Source: Sphingobium cyanobacteriorum
GTDB taxonomy: Bacteria > Pseudomonadota > Alphaproteobacteria > Sphingomonadales > Sphingomonadaceae
NCBI RefSeq assembly: GCF_030580935.1
Contig: NZ_JAUQOM010000001.1
Span: 372,001-436,000, forward strand
DNA length: 64,000 nt
Direction: 5' to 3'
In this document: positions 47,464-56,531 of the stretch, piece by piece
How the letters are laid out: each line of letters opens with the position of its first letter
Position numbering within the stretch: position 1 is the stretch's first letter
The notes under the pieces: model-generated
Seen by the model: only the letters and a program-made list of their open reading frames with translations
What the model was told of the DNA's origin: nothing
Databases searched by the model: none
Made by a program: the position numbers and the translations under genes

Positions 47464-49434
47464 ATGATGAACAGGGATTCGATCGGGCAGGCCGGCAACC
47501 GTTTTGAACTGCTGGTTCAGAGCATCAGCGATTATGCCATCTACATGCTCGATCCCGACGGGATCGTTATCAGTTGGAACGCCGGCGCGCGCCGTTTCAA
47601 GGGCTATGAAGCGCAGGAGATTGTCGGGCAGCATGTCTCGCTCTTCTATACGCCAGAGGATCAGGCGGCGGGCCTTCCGGCACTTGCGCTCTACGCCGCG
47701 GAACATGATGGCCGCTTCGAGGCGGAAGGATGGCGGGTGCGCAAGGACGAATCGCGCTTCTGGGCCAATGTCGTCATCGATCCCATCCGCGATCCGGCAG
47801 GACATTTGCTGGGTTTCGCCAAAGTCACGCGCGACCTGACCCAGCAGCGCAGCGCGCAGGAAGCGCTGCGCGCCAGTGAAGAGCGGTTTCGCATGCTGGT
47901 TCAGAGCGTCACCGACTATGCCATCTACATGCTCGATCCGGTAGGCACCATCACCAGTTGGAACATGGGCGCGGAGCGTTTCAAAGGCTATAAGACCGAG
48001 GAGATATTGGGCCAGAATTTCGCTCGCTTCTACAGCGATGAGGACCGGCTGGCCGGCCTGCCATCGCGCGCCTTGCACACGGCGGAAACCGAAGGACGGT
48101 TCGAAGCGGAAGGGTGGCGCATTCGCAAGGATGGATCGCGCTTCTGGGCCAATGTCGTCATCGATCCGATCCGCAGCGACAACGGCACGCTGCTGGGATT
48201 TGCCAAGATCACGCGCGACCTGACCGAACGGCGCGACGCCCAGAAAGCACTGGATGAGGCGCGCGACGCCATCGTCCAGACCCAGAAGATGGACGCCATC
48301 GGCAAGCTGACCGGCGGAGTGGCCCATGATTTCAACAACCTGCTGGCGGTGATCGTCGGCAGCCTGGACCTGGCGCGGCAGCGACTGGCGAGCGGCGGCG
48401 ACATAAGCCGCTATCTCGACAATGCGATGACCGCCGCAGAGCGTGGCGCAACCCTGACCCAGCGGATGCTGGCCTTCGCGCGCAAGCAGGAACTGAAATT
48501 GCAGGGGGTCGACTGCGTTGCACTGGTCCGGGGCATGGCCGAACTGCTGCGCACCACTTTGGGCGCGGCCGTGTCGATCGAAACGCGCTTTGCGCTGGCC
48601 CTGCGCGCCGCTTATGCCGACCCGACCCAGTTGGAATTGGCACTGCTCAACCTGGCGGTCAATGCGCGTGATGCGATGCCCGATGGCGGGCGCATCATCA
48701 TCGACGCAGCCGAGGTCGCGGTAGAGGAAGGCCGGCGTCCCGAGCTGCAAGCGGGCACCTATGTACGGTTGTCCGTGATCGACGAAGGCGAGGGCATGGA
48801 CACCGCCACGCTGGAACGGGCGCGCGAACCTTTCTTTACCACCAAGGGCGTGGGCAAGGGGACGGGACTGGGCCTCTCCATGGTTCATGGCTTTGCCCAA
48901 CAATGCGGCGGATCGCTGACCATCGCGAGCGAACCGGGTCAGGGCACTACGGTATCGCTCTGGTTGCCGATGGCGCAGGCTGACGACGAACAGCCGCCGG
49001 TCATGATGACCGCCGTGCGGCTGGAGGACATCACGCCGCTTGTTATCTTGGCGGTCGACGATGATGATCTGGTGCTCACCAATACTGCCGGCATGCTGGA
49101 GGATATGGGCCATACCGTATTTCAGGCGGCTTCCGCGAAAGATGCGTTGCGGATATTGGAGCGCGGCGCGGTCGACCTGGTGGTAACCGACCACGCCATG
49201 CCGGGCATGACCGGGGCGCAACTGGCCGATGCGATTGACGCCATGCGCCCTGGGCTGCCGGTGATCATCATAACCGGCTTTGCCGAATTGCCCCCGCATG
49301 CCACGCGCCGTCCCCGACTGGACAAGCCATTCCGGCAGGCCGACCTGGCGCAGGTGGTCGCGACCGTGAGCCGTGAAGCCGCGGTGATGCAATCTGTCAC
49401 GGCCGAGGGCGCACCGACGCACCCACCCGAATAA
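47464..49434 (+). CDS. Hybrid histidine kinase with duplicated PAS domains and receiver
   Basis: 656 residues, no membrane helices. PAS 1 (about 14-128, FELLVQSISDYAIYMLDPDG) and PAS 2 (about 141-255, FRMLVQSVTDYAIYMLDPVG) are near copies, each ending in a PAC-like WANVVIDPIR motif. Next come HisKA with GGVAHDFNNLLAVI (phospho-acceptor H288), an ATPase domain (NLAVNARDAMPDGG, GTGLGLSMVHGFAQQ), and a C-terminal receiver (VDDDDLVLTN; acceptor Asp in VVTDHAMPGM). Input ligand unknown. The ATG at 47464 begins MMNRDSIGQAGN; an earlier in-frame start would add an unsupported region. Confidence 0.9.
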   Translation: MMNRDSIGQAGNRFELLVQSISDYAIYMLDPDGIVISWNAGARRFKGYEAQEIVGQHVSLFYTPEDQAAGLPALALYAAEHDGRFEAEGWRVRKDESRFWANVVIDPIRDPAGHLLGFAKVTRDLTQQRSAQEALRASEERFRMLVQSVTDYAIYMLDPVGTITSWNMGAERFKGYKTEEILGQNFARFYSDEDRLAGLPSRALHTAETEGRFEAEGWRIRKDGSRFWANVVIDPIRSDNGTLLGFAKITRDLTERRDAQKALDEARDAIVQTQKMDAIGKLTGGVAHDFNNLLAVIVGSLDLARQRLASGGDISRYLDNAMTAAERGATLTQRMLAFARKQELKLQGVDCVALVRGMAELLRTTLGAAVSIETRFALALRAAYADPTQLELALLNLAVNARDAMPDGGRIIIDAAEVAVEEGRRPELQAGTYVRLSVIDEGEGMDTATLERAREPFFTTKGVGKGTGLGLSMVHGFAQQCGGSLTIASEPGQGTTVSLWLPMAQADDEQPPVMMTAVRLEDITPLVILAVDDDDLVLTNTAGMLEDMGHTVFQAASAKDALRILERGAVDLVVTDHAMPGMTGAQLADAIDAMRPGLPVIIITGFAELPPHATRRPRLDKPFRQADLAQVVATVSREAAVMQSVTAEGAPTHPPE

Positions 49435-49572
49435 GACGGGCCTGAATGGAACAGGATCGAACAAAGCGATCGAAATAGTGGGAAAGGCCCGATGTACATC
49501 GCTTCGCGCTTGCAACATCGGCGCGGTTCGCCAATGGGGATGATCATTCCCCTTCCCAGCCCGCAGGACTGT

Positions 49573-50490
49573 ATGGATACGCCGATCGCGCCCACCCCTA
49601 CCTCGCATTTCTATACGTCGCTGCGAACCCGGCTGCATTATCTGGATTGGGGCAATCCGTCGGCGCCCACGCTGATCTTGGTGCATGGCGGGTTCGACCA
49701 TGCGCGCAGTTGGGACTGGACCGCGCGCGCGCTGGCGCGGGACTATCATGTCATCGTCCCTGATTTGCGCGGGCATGGCGACAGCGGCTGGGCGCAGGAC
49801 GGCTCCTATATGATGGCCAATTTCGTTTATGATCTGGCATTGCTGATCGACCTGCTCGACCGGCCGCCGGTGACGCTGCTGGGCCATTCGCTGGGCGGGG
49901 CGATATGCCTGCGCTATGCCGGGCTGTTCCCCGAAAAGCTGCGCCGGATCGTCGCGATCGAAGGGCTGGGCCTGTCGCCGGAACGGTTGAAGCAGAAGGC
50001 CGAGCAGTCCGATACCGATGTCTGGCGCGAATGGATCGAATCGCGCCGTGCCAGCGCCCGGCGGACACAGCGCCGCTATCCCACGATCGAGGCGGCGATC
50101 GGGCGGATGCGCGAACGCAACGAGCATCTGTCGGTGGAGCAGGCGCTGCACCTGACCAGCCATGGCGTCAACCGCAACGAGGATGGCAGCTATAGCTGGA
50201 AATTCGACCCCTATTTGAAGATCATGGCGCCACAGGCCGGGAGCGATGCAGACCTGCCGGAATTCTGGCGGCGGATCGCCTGCCCGGCATTGTTGTGCCT
50301 GGGCGCGGACAGTTGGGCGTCCAACCCGGTCAGGGACGGGCGCATCCGGCATTTCCCGAACGCCCGCCTGGTCGAGTTCGCGGATGCCGGCCACTGGCTG
50401 CACCATGACCAGTTCGACCGTTTTATCGGCGAACTGCGTCCCTTCCTAAGCGGTGAAGCCAGCGACAGCCGCACGATAGTCGGCCTGTAG
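49573..50490 (+). CDS. Alpha/beta hydrolase
   Basis: 305 residues from ATG 49573 with CAGGA upstream. Oxyanion HGG motif (VHGGFDHARSWDW), nucleophile Ser106 in LLGHSLGGAICLRYAGL, acid residue in CLGADSWAS and catalytic His in FADAGHWLHHDQ. Soluble esterase/epoxide-hydrolase-like; substrate unknown. Its last bases overlap the convergent flavoprotein gene by 45 bases. Confidence 0.88.
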   Translation: MDTPIAPTPTSHFYTSLRTRLHYLDWGNPSAPTLILVHGGFDHARSWDWTARALARDYHVIVPDLRGHGDSGWAQDGSYMMANFVYDLALLIDLLDRPPVTLLGHSLGGAICLRYAGLFPEKLRRIVAIEGLGLSPERLKQKAEQSDTDVWREWIESRRASARRTQRRYPTIEAAIGRMRERNEHLSVEQALHLTSHGVNRNEDGSYSWKFDPYLKIMAPQAGSDADLPEFWRRIACPALLCLGADSWASNPVRDGRIRHFPNARLVEFADAGHWLHHDQFDRFIGELRPFLSGEASDSRTIVGL

Positions 50491-51378
50491 CCCGGCGATG
50501 AAGTCGGCGGCGGGCTGAACCTTGTCGATCGCGCCGATGCCCTGACCGCAGCCCCACACGTCGCGCCACGCCTTTTTCTCGCCGCCGGTCAGGCTGGCGA
50601 AATCCATGTCCTTCGCCTTGGGCAGCGCGTCCGGGTCAAGGCCCGCCGCGATGATGCTGGGGCGCAGATAATTGCCCGATACGCCGGTGAATACGTCGGA
50701 ATAGAGAATGTCGTCGGCGCGGGCGTCCACGATCATCTGCTTGTAGGCGGCGTCGGCATTGGCTTCTGTCGTGGCGATGAAGGGCGAACCCATATAGCCA
50801 AGGTCCGCGCCCATCATCCGCGCGGCCGCAATGGCGCGGCCAGTGGCGATCGCGCCGGACAGGGCGAGCGGCCCGTCGAACCAGGCCCGGATTTCCTGCA
50901 CCAGGGCAAAAGGCGACAGTGTGCCGGCATGGCCGCCCGCCCCCGCCGCGACCGCGATCAGGCCATCGGCGCCCTTTTCGATCGCCTTGTGGGCGAAACG
51001 GTCGTTGATGACATCGTGCAGGACGATGCCGCCATAGCTGTGGATCGCCTGGTTCACATCCTCCCGCGCGCCGAGCGAAGTGATGACGATAGGCACCTGA
51101 TACCGGACGCAGAGCGCCAGATCCTCCTCCAGCCGGCTGTTCGTCCTGTGGACGATCAGGTTGACGGCGAAGGGCGCGTCGGCATCGGTCAATTCGGCCT
51201 GCAAGCGCTGGAGCCAGGTTTCGAACAGGCCCGATGGCCGGGCATTGAGCGAGGGGAAGGCGCCGACGATGCCCGCCCGGCACTGGGCGATGACCAGTTC
51301 GGGCTGCGAGATGATGAACATCGGCGACCCGATCAGCGGCAGGGCCAGACGGTTCCGAAGCAGTGCCGGCAAACTCAT
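50446..51378 (-). CDS. NAD(P)H-dependent flavin oxidoreductase, nitronate monooxygenase-like
   Basis: 310 residues. TIM-barrel flavoprotein with LIGSPMFIISQPELVIAQCRAGIVGAFPSLNAR at the start, GADGLIAVAAGAGGHAGTLSPFALVQEI (the catalytic His in GGHAG) and SGAIATGRAIAAARMMGADLGYMGSPFIAT (FMN phosphate site). The usual family acts on propionate 3-nitronate or 2-nitropropane; the substrate here is not shown. Start MSLPALLRNRLALPLIG, ATG 51378 with AGAGG upstream. Confidence 0.9.
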   Translation of the reverse strand: MSLPALLRNRLALPLIGSPMFIISQPELVIAQCRAGIVGAFPSLNARPSGLFETWLQRLQAELTDADAPFAVNLIVHRTNSRLEEDLALCVRYQVPIVITSLGAREDVNQAIHSYGGIVLHDVINDRFAHKAIEKGADGLIAVAAGAGGHAGTLSPFALVQEIRAWFDGPLALSGAIATGRAIAAARMMGADLGYMGSPFIATTEANADAAYKQMIVDARADDILYSDVFTGVSGNYLRPSIIAAGLDPDALPKAKDMDFASLTGGEKKAWRDVWGCGQGIGAIDKVQPAADFIAGLQADYRAAVAGFTA

Positions 51379-51514
51379 GCGTGAACATCCTCTCTCTGTA
51401 TTGATCGGGGCTAACATCGCTCAAGCCAAGGAAAAAGGCCAAAATCAACTGTGTTGATGTATTAATACGGCAATGCTATCATCCATTCTTCAAACAGGAT
51501 CGGGAGCAGGATCG

Positions 51515-52573
51515 ATGTATAGCGAGAGCGATCTACAAGATGCCGTAGCGGCCGGGATCATCCCGGCGAGCCAGGCGCAGGCGTTGCGCGACCATGTGGC
51601 GCGGCTGCGCGCCAGCCCGGTGGTCGACGAAGAACATTTCCGGTTGCTGACCGGCTTCAACGATATCTTCGTATCGATCGCCAGCGTCATCCTGCTGGTC
51701 GCGATCGGATGGCTGGGCAACAGCCTGCGATTCGGGGCCGCGCCGCATGAGCCGGCGTTCATGGCGGGCGTGCTGGTCGCGGCGGCAAGCTGGGGGCTGG
51801 CCGAATATTTCACGCGGGCGCGGCGCATGGCGTTGCCGTCGATCCTGCTGCTGGCGGGCTTCGTGGGCGGCGTGGGCTTTGCCCTGTTCGCGCTGGCCAT
51901 CCGCCTCTTCCCCGATGCCGGCGACAGCACCGCGTCGCTGATCCTGTCGGGCGTGGCGGCCATCAGCGCCCTGGCAGCATGGATGCACTGGCGCCGCTTC
52001 ATGGTGCCGATCACCGTTGCGGCGGGATCGGCCGCCGGGGCAGGCGTGATCGCCGGATTGGTCATGGCTGCATTTCCGGGCAGCATCACATTGGCCTTCC
52101 TTGTCTTGCTGGTTGCCGGGCTGGCGATCTTCGCGCTCGCCATGTGGTGGGACATGCGCGACCGTGCCCGCACCACGCGCCGGTCCGATGTCGCCTTCTG
52201 GCTACATCTGGCCGCCGCGCCGATGATCGCCCATGCTTTGTTCAATCTGCTCGGCGTGATGCGCGGCGACCAGATGGACGGCGGCCAGGCCCTGCTGGTG
52301 ATCGCCCTCTATGTCGCCTTCGGCCTGGTCGCGCTGGCGATCGACCGGCGGGCGCTGCTGGTATCGAGCCTGGCCTATGTGCTGTTCGCGCTCTACGCGC
52401 TGTTCCAGAAGGCCGGCGCGGTCGAACTGTCCTGGGCGCTGACGGCGCTGGTGATCGGATCGGCATTGCTGCTGCTCTCCGCCTTCTGGCACCATGCCCG
52501 CGCCCTGGTGGTGCGGGGCCTGCCGCCGGTGGTGACGGAGCGGCTGCCCTATCTGGATCGCGCGCCAGCATAA
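51515..52573 (+). CDS. DUF2157 multi-pass membrane protein
   Basis: 352 residues. The N-terminal cytoplasmic segment (MYSESDLQDAVAAGIIPASQAQALRDHVA) is the DUF2157 start. About ten hydrophobic segments follow (FNDIFVSIASVILLVAIGWLGNSL to LVIGSALLLLSAFWH). No function known. The ATG at 51515 has AGCAGGATCG upstream. A strong terminator follows at 52609. Confidence 0.85.
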   Translation: MYSESDLQDAVAAGIIPASQAQALRDHVARLRASPVVDEEHFRLLTGFNDIFVSIASVILLVAIGWLGNSLRFGAAPHEPAFMAGVLVAAASWGLAEYFTRARRMALPSILLLAGFVGGVGFALFALAIRLFPDAGDSTASLILSGVAAISALAAWMHWRRFMVPITVAAGSAAGAGVIAGLVMAAFPGSITLAFLVLLVAGLAIFALAMWWDMRDRARTTRRSDVAFWLHLAAAPMIAHALFNLLGVMRGDQMDGGQALLVIALYVAFGLVALAIDRRALLVSSLAYVLFALYALFQKAGAVELSWALTALVIGSALLLLSAFWHHARALVVRGLPPVVTERLPYLDRAPA

Positions 52574-52608
52574 GCGCGCGCAGGGTAACTGCAAGGTCAC
52601 ACCATCAA

Positions 52609-52645
52609 ATCCCTGCAAAGTTCACACCGTTGCAGGGATATTTTT
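52609..52645 (+). terminator. Intrinsic terminator after DUF2157 gene
   Basis: ATCCCTGCAA (52609-52618), 11-base loop, TTGCAGGGAT (52630-52639), then ATTTTT. Perfect 10-bp stem with a T-run. Confidence 0.9.
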
Positions 52646-52720
52646 CGCCCGCGAATCCGGCGGAAATGCGTGGATCGCGCAGCGGGCGTGCGACCGGAAA
52701 AGCCACGGTCGCGCCACCGC

Positions 52721-52772
52721 GACGCGCCAGCGACGCACCACCGACGCGCCTGTCAGGTCATGACGACGCGCC
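52721..52772 (+). repeat. 11-bp periodic GACGCGCC array
   Basis: GACGCGCC at 52721, GACGCACC at 52732, GACGCGCC at 52743 and GACGCGCC at 52765, i.e. steps of 11, 11 and 22 bases. Iteron-like spacing of one helical turn. Confidence 0.6.
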
Positions 52773-52781
52773 ACCCAGGTC

Positions 52782-52809
52782 ATCCTGCCGCGCGGGCGCG
52801 CGGCAGGAT
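52782..52809. repeat. 12-bp GC-rich hairpin
   Basis: ATCCTGCCGCGC (52782-52793), loop GGGC, GCGCGGCAGGAT (52798-52809): perfect stem. No T-run on either side. Confidence 0.7.
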
Positions 52810-52924
52810 CAGGACAGGCGATGGTGCGGGGCTGGTGGCGGCGATGCAGCGTCATCCGGCAGGATAGATCAGAAATTATCCTACATTGGAAGTGTGTTGG
52901 ATGGAGCGCCGGACCGGGTAGCGG

Positions 52925-52951
52925 GATGCCGGATCAAGCCCGGCATGACGA
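52925..52951. repeat. Dispersed GATGCCGG-ATCAAGC-CCGGCAT repeat
   Basis: ATGCCGG (52926-52932) and CCGGCAT (52940-52946) enclose ATCAAGC and are followed by GACG. This is a REP-type sequence common in alphaproteobacteria (recognised from memory). Confidence 0.65.
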
Positions 52952-53095
52952 TGTGGAGGTGGCGGAAGCGACCATTTTCTGTCGGTCACGACCTTCCCAT
53001 GATATTCCCGAAAGTCGCCCTTTTCAGTCACCTGCGACAGCCGGAGCAAAGGAATTTCCACGACGCCTTCTGGATGAAATGCCGCGCACCGTCCA

Positions 53096-53470
53096 TCAAT
53101 CCTCCACGATCCGCAGCAATTTCCGTTCGACCGGGGCGAGCACGCCCTGCAAGTCCTGGCCGCGCTTCAAGATCTGGCCGCTTTCGCCGACGAGCGCCCA
53201 CATGCCCTGGCGGTGGCGGAGCGCGGGGCGTTTTTCGATGCGATATTCGGGGCGTTCGGCGGCGCGGCGGAAGGCGCTGAAGATCGCGGCTTCGCGGCCC
53301 ATGTCCATCGCATAGTCGCGCCAGTGGCCAGCCGACACCATGCGGCCATAAAGGTCCATGATCCGCTGCAATTCCAGCCGGTCGAAGCCGATCTGCGCGC
53401 CGGCCGCTCCGGCACCCGGCCCGCCCGCCGAACCGGCCCCCTGTCCCGGAAACGGCGTCACATTCGACAT
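53096..53470 (-). CDS. DUF2794 domain-containing protein
   Basis: 124 residues. After a Gly/Ala-rich N-terminus ([21 protein letters not shown]), the domain reads GFDRLELQRIMDLYGRMVSAGHWRDYAMDMGREAAIFSAFRRAAERPEYRIEKRPAL, then GMWALVGESGQILKRGQDLQGVLAPVERKLLRIV. This pattern is the alphaproteobacterial DUF2794 family; no function known. The ATG shares a base with the cysE stop (TGATG), so they are translationally coupled. Confidence 0.88.
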   Translation of the reverse strand: MSNVTPFPGQGAGSAGGPGAGAAGAQIGFDRLELQRIMDLYGRMVSAGHWRDYAMDMGREAAIFSAFRRAAERPEYRIEKRPALRHRQGMWALVGESGQILKRGQDLQGVLAPVERKLLRIVED

Positions 53471-54177
53471 CAGGCCCGGCCATGCTCCTTGAACAGGCGC
53501 AGGTCGCCGTCATCGCCCTGCCGCTCCGCCATTAGTTCGGCCAGCCGCTTCTGAAGCTGTTCGACTTCGCACTGGAGCAGTTCCAGCTTCTGCTTTTCCG
53601 GGTCGAAGCAATCGGTGCAGGGCGTGCCATAGGGCATGAAGTCGCGCTGATAGGCGGTGACATCGACCAGCATCGGCCGCGCCGGGATGCCAACCATGGT
53701 CGCGCCTTCGGTCACATCCTTGGTCACGACCGCATTGGCGCCGACACGGGCGCGGGCGCCGACGCGGATCGGCCCCAGCACCTGCGCGCCGGACCCGACG
53801 ATCACGCCATTGCCCAATGTGGGGTGCCGTTTGCCCGCAATGCCATTGGCCGGATCGGTGCCGCCCAGCGTCACATTCTGGTAAAGGGTCACATCATCGC
53901 CGATCTCCGCCGTCTCGCCGATCACAGTGAAGCCATGGTCGATGAAGAAGCGCTTGCCGATCTTCGCGCCCGGATGAATGTCATTGCCGGTCAGGAAACG
54001 GGAGAAATGATTGACGGCGCGGGCCAGGAAATAGAGCCGCGCGCGATAGAGGCGATGGGCGACCCGGTGAAAGGCCAGCGACCAGACGCCGGGATAGAGC
54101 AGGATTTCCGCGCGGGACCGCGGTGCCGGATCGCGGCTCTTGACCGAATCCAGATAGGAAATGAGGTTGCGCAGCAT
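53470..54177 (-). CDS. cysE: Serine O-acetyltransferase
   Basis: 235 residues. It acetylates serine for cysteine synthesis. Left-handed beta-helix hexapeptide repeats: [43 protein letters not shown] (conserved block), [46 protein letters not shown]. Catalytic His in IDHG. The C-terminal part ([30 protein letters not shown]) is a coiled coil with a CxxC, an addition to the core family. Start ATG 54177 with AGGGA; an upstream extension of the frame is weaker. Divergent from the TauE/SafE exporter. Confidence 0.94.
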   Translation of the reverse strand: MLRNLISYLDSVKSRDPAPRSRAEILLYPGVWSLAFHRVAHRLYRARLYFLARAVNHFSRFLTGNDIHPGAKIGKRFFIDHGFTVIGETAEIGDDVTLYQNVTLGGTDPANGIAGKRHPTLGNGVIVGSGAQVLGPIRVGARARVGANAVVTKDVTEGATMVGIPARPMLVDVTAYQRDFMPYGTPCTDCFDPEKQKLELLQCEVEQLQKRLAELMAERQGDDGDLRLFKEHGRA

Positions 54178-54348
54178 CCAGCCGTCCCTGACCGTTCCAA
54201 ACGTTGTTATGAGCAACGCATATAAGGGAAAGGCCCGCACTTTTCCAGATGCAGCGCTAAGTGCGCTTTTGCGTTACAAACAGAAACTTGCTTGGCGGGC
54301 CATGATATTCCTATCATGGCGATAGACAATAGAAGCGAAGGGTAGCGG
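54178..54348. promoter_or_regulatory. Divergent cysE/TauE-SafE promoter region with palindrome
   Basis: 171 bases. CCATGATA (54300-54307), TTCC, TATCATGG (54312-54319) is a perfect 8-bp inverted repeat about 30 bases upstream of the exporter start, with the spacing of a LysR-type or other dimer operator. GCGCTAAGTGCGC (54255-54267) is a second, smaller palindrome. Confidence 0.55.
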
Positions 54349-55122
54349 ATGATCGACATGTTCCTCGCCAATTTCGGCGACATCTGGCCCTTCATCCTGG
54401 TGGGATTCGGCGCGCAGATCATCGATGGCGCGCTGGGCATGGCCTATGGCGTGATTTCCAGCACGTTGCTGCTGACGCTGGGCGTGCCGCCCAGCCGCGC
54501 ATCGGCCAGCGTCCATGTCGCCGAAACCTTCACCACCGGCGTATCCGCGATCAGCCATATCCTGCACCGCAATGTCGACTGGAAACTGTTTGCAAAGCTG
54601 ATCATTCCCGGCGTGATCGGCGGCGTGACCGGCGCCTATATGCTGTCGAACATCGACGGATCGGTCGTCAAGCCGTTCATCCAGGTCTATCTGGCGTCGA
54701 TCGGCCTGTATCTGATCTGGCGCGGCTTTCACCTGCCGCCCAAGCCGCGCGACCCCAAATGGGTCGGGCCGCTGGGCCTGGTCGGCGGCTTCATGGACGC
54801 GACCGGGGGCGGCGGCTGGGGACCGATCGTGACATCGAACCTGCTGTTGCAGGGGTCCAGCCCGCGCCACACGATCGGCACGGTCAATACGGTCGAGTTC
54901 ATCCTGACCAGTTCGATCAGCCTGACCTTCCTGATCCATCTGGGCTGGCAGGCATTCACCACCTACACGCTGGGCCTGGTGATCGGCGGGGTGGTGGCGG
55001 CGCCGTTCGGCGCGATGCTGGCGCGCCGTGTCGCACCGCGCATCCTGTTTTCCGCGGTCGGGGTGATCCTGACGATCACGTCGCTGTTCGGGGTCGCCAA
55101 ATATCTTGGATATATCGGCTGA
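54349..55122 (+). CDS. TauE/SafE family (TSUP) sulfite/anion exporter
   Basis: 257 residues, seven to eight hydrophobic helices. Motifs GFGAQIIDGALGMAYGVISSTLLL near the N-terminus and the second-repeat GLVGGFMDATGGGGWGPIVTSNLLL are the paired signatures of TSUP transporters. Substrate is probably sulfite, sulfonate or a related anion, inferred from the family and from the divergent cysE. oxyR follows 39 bases downstream. Confidence 0.9.
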   Translation: MIDMFLANFGDIWPFILVGFGAQIIDGALGMAYGVISSTLLLTLGVPPSRASASVHVAETFTTGVSAISHILHRNVDWKLFAKLIIPGVIGGVTGAYMLSNIDGSVVKPFIQVYLASIGLYLIWRGFHLPPKPRDPKWVGPLGLVGGFMDATGGGGWGPIVTSNLLLQGSSPRHTIGTVNTVEFILTSSISLTFLIHLGWQAFTTYTLGLVIGGVVAAPFGAMLARRVAPRILFSAVGVILTITSLFGVAKYLGYIG

Positions 55123-55161
55123 GGCGCTTATATTCGCCTTTCTGATCGAGGAAGGCGATAA

Positions 55162-56091
55162 ATGTCCAGTTACCTGCCGACGCTCAAACAGTTGCAATAT
55201 CTGGTGGCGCTGAAGGAACAGGGCCATTTCGGCAAGGCGGCGGACAGTTGCTATGTCACCCAGTCGACCCTGTCGGCGGGCATCCGCGAACTGGAATCGC
55301 TGATCGGCGTCACGCTGGTCGAGCGGACGCGGCGGGTGGTGCGATTCACCGCGCTGGGCGACCGGATCGTGGAAAAGGCGCATCGGGTGCTGCGCGAGGC
55401 GGAGGAGCTGGCGGCGATCGCCGAGGCTTCGGGTAAGCCGCTGACCGGCGAGTTGCGGATGAGCGTGATCCCGACCATCGCGCCGTTCATGCTGCCGCGC
55501 CTGCTGCCCCGGCTGCGCGCCGAACGGCCCGAACTCAAACTCTATCTGCGCGAGGAAACGAGCCAGGCGGCGATCGAATCGCTGCGCCATGGCAATGTCG
55601 ATTGCGTGCTGCTGGCGCTGCCCTTCCCGATGGGGGAGATGGACAGCGAGATATTGTTCCAGGACCGGCTCTATGTCGCCTTCCCCCATGACGAGCCGAG
55701 CAACCCGCCCGACTGGATCAAGCCGGGGATGATCGACGAGAGCAAGCTGCTGCTGCTGGAGGACGGGCATTGCCTGAAGGACCACGCGCTGGCGGCGTGC
55801 AACCGGCCCGAATTGCGGGCGAGCGCGACGATGATGGGCACGTCGCTGCATACGCTGATCCAGATGGTGGACAATGGGCTGGGCGTGACGATGATCCCGG
55901 AAATGGCCATCGCCAGCGGGATATTGGAGCATACGCGGATCGCGGCGCGGCCGTTGCAGTCCGATCGCGCCTGGCGCGACATCGCGCTGGTGTGGCGCAG
56001 GAACAGCCCGCGCGAGAAGGAATTTCGCCTGCTGGCGGAGATATTGCGGGATGCCGCGGCAGTCAGTTGCCGCTTGCCGGAAGCGGCCTAA
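55162..56091 (+). CDS. oxyR: Hydrogen-peroxide sensor OxyR (LysR family)
   Basis: 309 residues. N-terminal winged helix (PTLKQLQYLVALKEQGHFGKAADSCYVTQSTLSAGIRELESLIG as conserved block). The effector domain has LEDGHCLKDHALAAC, giving Cys204 and Cys213, nine apart like the redox pair Cys199/Cys208 of E. coli OxyR. It therefore should form a disulfide on peroxide exposure. Located after the TSUP gene; its stop overlaps the convergent moaE stop by four bases. Confidence 0.93.
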   Translation: MSSYLPTLKQLQYLVALKEQGHFGKAADSCYVTQSTLSAGIRELESLIGVTLVERTRRVVRFTALGDRIVEKAHRVLREAEELAAIAEASGKPLTGELRMSVIPTIAPFMLPRLLPRLRAERPELKLYLREETSQAAIESLRHGNVDCVLLALPFPMGEMDSEILFQDRLYVAFPHDEPSNPPDWIKPGMIDESKLLLLEDGHCLKDHALAACNRPELRASATMMGTSLHTLIQMVDNGLGVTMIPEMAIASGILEHTRIAARPLQSDRAWRDIALVWRRNSPREKEFRLLAEILRDAAAVSCRLPEAA

Positions 56092-56531
56092 AGGCCCCAC
56101 CCCTGCGCCTTTGCCGCATCTTCGGCGCGGGCGTCGACCCACCGGGGCGCACCGGCGTCGAAATGTTCCTTCTTCCAGAAGGGCGCGTGGGATTTCAGCC
56201 AGTCGATCAGGAAGGCGCAGCTTTCGAGCGCGGCGGTGCGGTGGCGCGAGGCCGTGCCGACGAATACGATGCGCGCCCCCGGTTCCAGCCGGCCGAAACG
56301 GTGGATGACGCTGACGCCCAGCAGGGGCCAGCGGGCCAGCGCATCATCGACGATGCGGTCGACCTGCGCCTGCGTCATCGCCGGATAATGTTCCAGTTCC
56401 AGCGCGATGAGGCCGCCCTCCCCGCGCACGATGCCGGTGAAGCTCGCGACGCCGCCGCCGCCCAGCGCCTCCAGCGCCGCCAGTTCGGCCGCCACGTCGA
56501 AATCCTGCGGCTGGATCGAAACCCGCTTCAT
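56088..56531 (-). CDS. moaE: Molybdopterin synthase catalytic subunit
   Basis: 147 residues. GGVASFTGIVRGE, LELEHYPAMTQAQVDRIVDDA, VSVIHRFGRLEPGARIVFVGTASRHRTAALESCAFLIDWLKSHAPFWKKE contain the conserved Arg/Lys residues of MoaE that convert precursor Z to molybdopterin. The start overlaps the moaD stop (ATGA). Confidence 0.96.
   Translation of the reverse strand: MKRVSIQPQDFDVAAELAALEALGGGGVASFTGIVRGEGGLIALELEHYPAMTQAQVDRIVDDALARWPLLGVSVIHRFGRLEPGARIVFVGTASRHRTAALESCAFLIDWLKSHAPFWKKEHFDAGAPRWVDARAEDAAKAQGWGL

Larger units (their letters stand above)
52646..53095. other. Repeat-rich non-coding region
   Basis: 450 bases without a supported gene, containing three recognisable structures: GACGCGCC words spaced on an 11-bp rhythm (52721-52772), a 12-bp GC-rich hairpin (52782-52809) and a GATGCCGG/CCGGCAT dispersed repeat (52925-52951). 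Short open frames here have no family similarity. Confidence 0.6.

Noticed and set aside
47407..50406. 999-codon frame opposite the PAS kinase and hydrolase
   Set aside because: Spans two real genes and their gap on the other strand; composition typical of a shadow.
52622..52855. 77-codon frame in the repeat-rich gap
   Set aside because: Arg-rich, crosses the iteron-like array and the perfect hairpin, no ribosome site or family.
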